DNA of 49,479 bases from Symsagittifera roscoffensis (lineage: Eukaryota > Xenacoelomorpha > Acoela > Convolutidae), in the NCBI RefSeq assembly GCF_963678635.1, contig NW_026971091.1:1-49479 (forward strand), read 5' to 3'. This document shows positions 45,045 to 49,479 of the stretch, in pieces (position 1 is the stretch's first letter; every line of letters begins with the position of its first letter). A program made the translations under genes and the position numbers. Below the pieces are notes generated by a model that saw only the letters and a list, made by a program, of their open reading frames with translations, did not search any database and was not told where the DNA came from.

Positions 45045-45718
45045 TCATGTCAAGGACTGCACACATATAATTTGAGAAAACATTTTACATTTACTCGACA
45101 GCTCATGAGATGTCGTCAACTGCTGAATGAAGATCTCTGCGCGCTGCTTCCGGTCGGATATACGATGTGTGTCTTGTCGGGACCGCACTGCCTGCAAAAG
45201 CCCTTTTTGCGTGTATCCGTCAAACTTTGGACGAGCTAAGGTAGCTTGTTTCTTCAGCTTCTCCATCTTGAACCTAAGGCTGGTAGACAAAGGCATAAGC
45301 TTTGCAACTTTAAGTGCGAGAGAGCTCTTCGTCTGCTCCAGTTTTTTGATGCTAGCATAGAAAAATGAAATTGATTACCTATTGTTTTCCATGTTGCAGT
45401 GGCACTCAATGAAGGATTGTAGTGTGATAAATAAACCTCTTCGGACACCAATAAAAAGTTACAATGTTTTACCTGGCGTTTGAACTGATTGACTTGTGAG
45501 GCAAACCAGAACAACGCGTTTCCAAATGAATTGACAAAAAACAGTTGATTTTTCACCAAGCTTTTGGTGTCCCGAAAAGCACCAAGAATAAAGTAGCTCA
45601 TTTTGCTCTTCTTCAAATGGGTCTGGTCTTCGTATAGTACATTTTGATAAACTTTAGCCGCCAGACATAATGTCTGTGGGTAACGCGAGAAGTTGACACT
45701 ACAAAAACGAGTCATCAA
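45045..45718 (-). pseudogene. Degraded antisense gene fragment, third copy
   Basis: Counterpart of 9050-9723 and 13912-14585. The upstream frame (45254-45718) is 154 residues here because two codons that are stops in copies A and B are sense codons. It then overlaps the downstream frame (45045-45296) in another register. This supports one original minus-strand gene. Family unknown. Confidence 0.35.
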
Positions 45719-46152
45719 TTTGAGTCATCCTTATTTTTTTCAAATCAGTTTTTTTTTTTACTTGAAAAGATACAGGCTGCTTCTATGATCAGCTCCACGG
45801 TTTCGTGTACCTGTTCATGCGAAAACAAACGTGATAATGGCCCTGAAGAATGCCAATCGTTCCTTGGGGCCAAGGTCCCGTTTCTTGTGTCAGCGCAGTC
45901 AATAGACTTCTCGACAGTCTGTAATATGATTTTGGAGAGTCTAGAGAAAAACTTGTTCTTCAATTCGGTAAATTTTTACAGATTGCTGAAAATTTTTTTA
46001 AATTTTAAAAATTTTCCGATGTTTAGTTTACCAAAAACTAGTATGCTTTTACACGTACTTTTAAAATAAATAATCAGCTTACTATTTCGCCTACTTTTTC
46101 TGGCTCTACATGATCCCTTTTGCGGTTCAAGTGAGATTGCAGCTCCGTGGTC

Positions 46153-47452
46153 ATGTGGCTCCGTGGGTTCGTCGGCTCGTGGTTCTGTGTGCTTGTCGGC
46201 TCTTGCTTCCGTGGTCTCGTGGGTTATATCATGGTCATGCGGTTGCCTTTCCCGATAAGGAGGAAATGCTGATGGCAGTGGAGATAGGAGATGCGGTGAT
46301 GCTAACTTATAGGAATCCAGGTAGCTTGGTTATGGCTGGTACTGCTGAAGCTGGTACTGTCGAGAGGCCTGAACGGACATGTGGCCGAGGTGTTTGCAAT
46401 TGCCAATTTGATTATTGAATTGTTGAGGCTAAATTTCGAGGGGATGCTCGCAAAGAAGTTACCGGTGTCAGAGGATAGTGTGATGTTATCTCTATTGGGA
46501 CAACTGGTGACGGGGGCACAGGGGTACTAGAAGGCTCTGCAAATTTTTTTGGAGAACTGAAAGGCGCTGAGTTTTAGCGTTCAGTGTTCGGCATTTTAAT
46601 TGAGTAAATATTTAAAAGAAGAATTGGTTCGATTAATTACTGCAACTAATGTTGAGAACAAGATGAAAATCGACTGATTTCAATTCAGCAACCAAATGCT
46701 CCCATCAAGTATCAACAAACCCAATTATCAACAAACCCAATTTGATCGATAACACCAGTTCTAATAAGATCATCAATATTGAAGTCTCTCAACGCCTTAA
46801 AAGTTTCCAATCTTTTTATTTTGTAGCACACTGGAAGACTGTAGCATCTATGCAGTTCTTATCAGTGGAAAAGTTGTCATCAGTAGAGCAAAACTCCTGC
46901 ACCAAGACTCATTTTTTCATTCATCCAATCGATCCTCAGTTCTTCACAATTTTTTTTTCAATTTATCATTTTAAGAATACCTTATCGAGCGAAGGAAAAA
47001 ATTCAAGTCCTTGGTGCCCTCACCTCCATGTGGAAAAGTGCAGTAACTTTTTGCTTAGTCAGCGATTGGTGTATAAATGTTAATTGTTCTGAATCGCCGG
47101 GAATTGTACATTTTAGCGTTCCAGAAGACAAAAAAGAGACCGCAGCTGCATCGAGAATAGAAAAACTCCCAGAACTCATGGATGTTTGTGTCATCAAGAG
47201 AAGGATTTCGTGAAAGGAGAAGCTGTCGTTCAACCTCAGCCGGCTGCACAGGGACACGATGTTGTTTTTAGAACTTGCTGGAATTGTCAAAAAAGGGATT
47301 GTCATCATCAGTGAACCTTGGTCCTTTTGTGACCCCGAGCACAGTGCCTTCGGCCGCCAAACCTCAGGATACTGCGGGGCATGAAACATCAGGCAGTGGC
47401 AGCTTATACGTTAGATACTTAGATTTGAGAAACATCACATGCCGAATCAAGG
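46153..47452. other. Segment present in unit 2 and absent from unit 1
   Basis: Unit 1 passes directly from ccgctccgtggtc to gtagagagtcgg (15091-15113). In unit 2 about 1.3 kb lies between these points. It begins with imperfect repeats of ccgtgg and contains short frames on both strands (46110-46418 plus, 46742-47083 plus, 47003-47389 minus), none convincing. It may be an insertion in unit 2 or a deletion in unit 1. No transposon ends are visible. Confidence 0.6.
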
Positions 47453-47876
47453 TAGAGAGTCGGAAAAGCATGATCAAGGCAGTTAATGATCATGATTAAG
47501 GATTCTGAAAAACCTAGACCCGAACAAAAAACCTCAATGCCCAATGTCAAAAAAACAGGAGGACGATATTCAGAGTCATCTTGATTATTTTGAGCCACCA
47601 GAAAACAACATCCCGTTGAAATTTGCTCCACTCATCAAATGGGTAAGGAACGTAGGTTTATCATGTAATTATTCAAATGTTTAACTACCCACTAACTAAT
47701 CATATCGAATATCCTGATAATCTTCATATAAAAACATTGATTTCATCTGATATCATGAAAACCTAAACTACATTTTAAAGGGTTCCGACTCGCTGTAATT
47801 GAAGCCCTTTTTGTATCCAACAAGTTTAAGCTGAAATGGATGAGTTGATAAAATATGCAATTTATTGAGTGATTGA

Positions 47877-48422
47877 GTGCCCCTATATTTTTCAATGTCT
47901 TTCATCCCTTCAACCGATGTACAAAAACGCTTTAGACAGATCTGTGTCACTGTTTATTTAACTGGAGCCAAAATTCAGAATCGGAAAGGTTCATTCGATA
48001 TTGATCTTCAAAAAGCGAGTTTTCTTCTTTTCCGAGACGGCATTTTGAAGTTTCCTTTCCACTTGTCAATATAAACATGGCAGTCTTTTTCTCAAATGCC
48101 TGGTGGAGGCATTCATTAAATACGGAAATGTTTTTCTCTAGCTTGGCTCTGGTTATTGAATATCCGTTATATTTTTTTGTTTTTGGTTCTATGGTTTGTC
48201 ACTTGTGGCCCTGAGAGAACAGTATCAGTAATTTCAAAATGTGTATTTTGCATATCGGCACGGACAATGAAATTGATTGTTGAACAAATCATGATCGTTA
48301 GAAAACGAGGAAATAGATATTTCAATTGGACATATTCTAAACAAAATGAAGGACGAATCGCGACGAAAGAACCCAAGCGGGGGCATTATTGGTCGCAACC
48401 TTCCGGGTCCTTTTTTACCTGA
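47877..48422 (+). pseudogene. Conserved small plus-strand frames in the tail of unit 2
   Basis: Two short frames, 47877-48074 (65 residues) and 48156-48422 (88 residues), correspond to sequence in unit 1 at 15387-15587 and about 15650-15930. The second starts with a hydrophobic stretch (IFLFLVLWFVTCG) like a signal peptide or a membrane segment and has a Lys/Arg-rich remainder. Its start would be TTG or an upstream exon. They may be exons of an old gene. Confidence 0.22.
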
Positions 48423-48990
48423 CAGGTGCAATAGTAAAGTTCGGATAAGGAGAACATATATAGAAGCAAACTGACATGAATGAATACAACTAAGCAAACA
48501 AAATTAAAGGTGTGCGATTAGAACAAAACATTTTCATTTAAAATTTGTGAGAAAAAAAAATTGAGACCTGAAACTCAGCGCAGAAACAGAGCAAACTTCT
48601 AAACTTGAACTTTTAAATAGAAACTTGAAAACACTTTGTTACACAATCCGATTTATTTCGACAAAACATCTTGTGCAATTTTACTGTGAACACTGTTGAT
48701 CACAATTCATTTCTCTACTACATTTTTGACAATTGTTTCGTCCTCGGGGTTTAGCGGCTATTTCTTCATTAGCAGGAATTGTAGGGGACCTAACTTTTTT
48801 TCATCGGTGAGCAAGCCTCGTGACGAAGGTTGTTAGCGAAAACAAAATATGGATAAAGAAAGTGGTACAAAATTATAGAAAGGTTCAGGGAAGTAAAAAG
48901 AAGTTTTCGAAAAGTTAACCGAGTAAACTGGGCATTCGGCCGCAGATGCCTATTACAGCATTAAACGAGAGGTCTGCAAGTAACCAGCTA

Positions 48991-49458
48991 CTAGGTTGTG
49001 TTTTTCTGATTAAGACTCGGTGCGAAACCAGCATAATTTAATTTTGAGAAACTGAAATTACGTGATTGGTATCCTACCCGGGTCGAAGTCCCAGACTGAT
49101 GTCCAGACTTTGGCGAAAAATTTTGGCATGCCCAGACTTTCCAGACCAAAATTAGGCATGTCCAGACTTTGTCGACCAACACCTGTCACTTCCAGACTTT
49201 TGCGACCATGATGATCCGTCGCGACTAGGTTGTGTTTTTCTGATTAAGACTTGGTGCGAAACCAGCATAATTTATTTTTGAGAAACTGAAATTACGTGAT
49301 TGGTATCCTACCCGGGTCGAAGTCCCAGACTGATGTCCAGACTTTGGCGAAAAATTTTGGCATGCCCAGACTTTCCAGACCAAAATTAGGCATGTCCAGA
49401 CTTTGGCGACCAACACCTGACACTTCCAGACTTTTGCGACCATGATGATCCGTCGCGA
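48991..49458. repeat. 234-bp satellite, two copies
   Basis: Copies begin at 48991 and 49225 (ctaggttgtgtttttctg) and are nearly identical. Inside each unit the motif ccagactttngcga and relatives occur four to five times, so the unit itself grew from a shorter repeat. The array probably continues beyond the window. Confidence 0.92.
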
Positions 49459-49479
49459 CTATCGCGACCGAAGCGTAGG

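Larger units (their letters stand above)
41092..45884. repeat. 4.86-kb block, third copy (4.79 kb)
   Basis: Homologous to 5103-9966 and 9967-14829 but clearly more diverged from them than they are from each other, so the tandem duplication in unit 1 is younger than the split between units. Confidence 0.88.
40589..48845. repeat. Large host repeat, unit 2, right arm
   Basis: The sequence continues exactly where the left arm (16356-17575) stops. It follows unit 1 from the 66-bp target repeats onward and ends with the same tail as unit 1 near 48845. Compared with unit 1 it contains only one copy of the 4.86-kb block. It also carries a transplanted 200-bp segment (42287-42486), lacks about 340 bp near 42800, and has about 1.3 kb extra (46153-47452). 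Confidence 0.85.

Overview
The window looks like repeat-rich nuclear DNA of an invertebrate animal. The flanks are AT-rich, carry long A/T runs, and contain no bacterial-style gene packing. The only long, clearly coding genes belong to one very large Ty3/gypsy-type LTR retrotransposon. I cannot name the host species. A nematode or another invertebrate with short TTTCAG-like acceptor motifs is possible but not established.

Layout. 1-3398 is AT-rich sequence with no gene I can support. 3399-16355 is one copy of a large host repeat, inside which a 4.86-kb block is tandemly duplicated (5103-9966 and 9967-14829). A second copy of the large repeat starts at 16356 and is split by the retrotransposon. 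Its left arm is 16356-17575 and its right arm 40589-48845, which holds a third copy of the 4.86-kb block. 48991-49458 is two copies of a 234-bp satellite. The host repeats carry short open segments, mostly antisense, that are conserved between copies but broken; I do not recognise them.

The retrotransposon spans 17576-40588, about 23.0 kb, with an 870-bp 5' LTR and an 897-bp 3' LTR. By hand count the LTRs differ by about two dozen substitutions plus a few indels. Its order is: 5' LTR; a 2.6-kb leader with a 69-bp triplicate, a G-rich patch and a 14-bp minisatellite; gag (coiled coil, capsid-like domain, two CCHC knuckles); DTG protease; reverse transcriptase and RNase H; an unusual spacer of about 325 residues; a DD35E integrase; an acidic linker; and a macro-like domain of the TARG1/Poa1p kind. 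After a 530-bp gap comes a second, compact block of partly overlapping ORFs: a coiled-coil protein with an SGNH (GDSL) hydrolase domain, a roughly 930-residue protein starting with a second, degenerate SGNH-like domain, an acidic protein, a basic protein with a nuclear-localisation-like cluster, a long Cys/His-containing protein, and a small basic protein. Then come the 3' UTR and the 3' LTR.

How the genes work together. Gag and Pol supply the usual particle, reverse transcription and integration functions. The macro and SGNH domains are extra enzyme-like modules. By analogy with their families they could act on ADP-ribose or acyl modifications, but that is inference. This copy is decayed: gag-pol has six in-frame stops plus frameshifts, the RT seems to lack a short conserved segment, and several downstream ORFs are broken, two of the breaks lying at long G runs. 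The most noteworthy items are the 23-kb size with about 9 kb of non-standard genes, the macro plus double SGNH cargo, the overlapping (TGATG, TAAATG) ORF layout, and a roughly ten-fold excess of the hexamer CTTGAG throughout the element.
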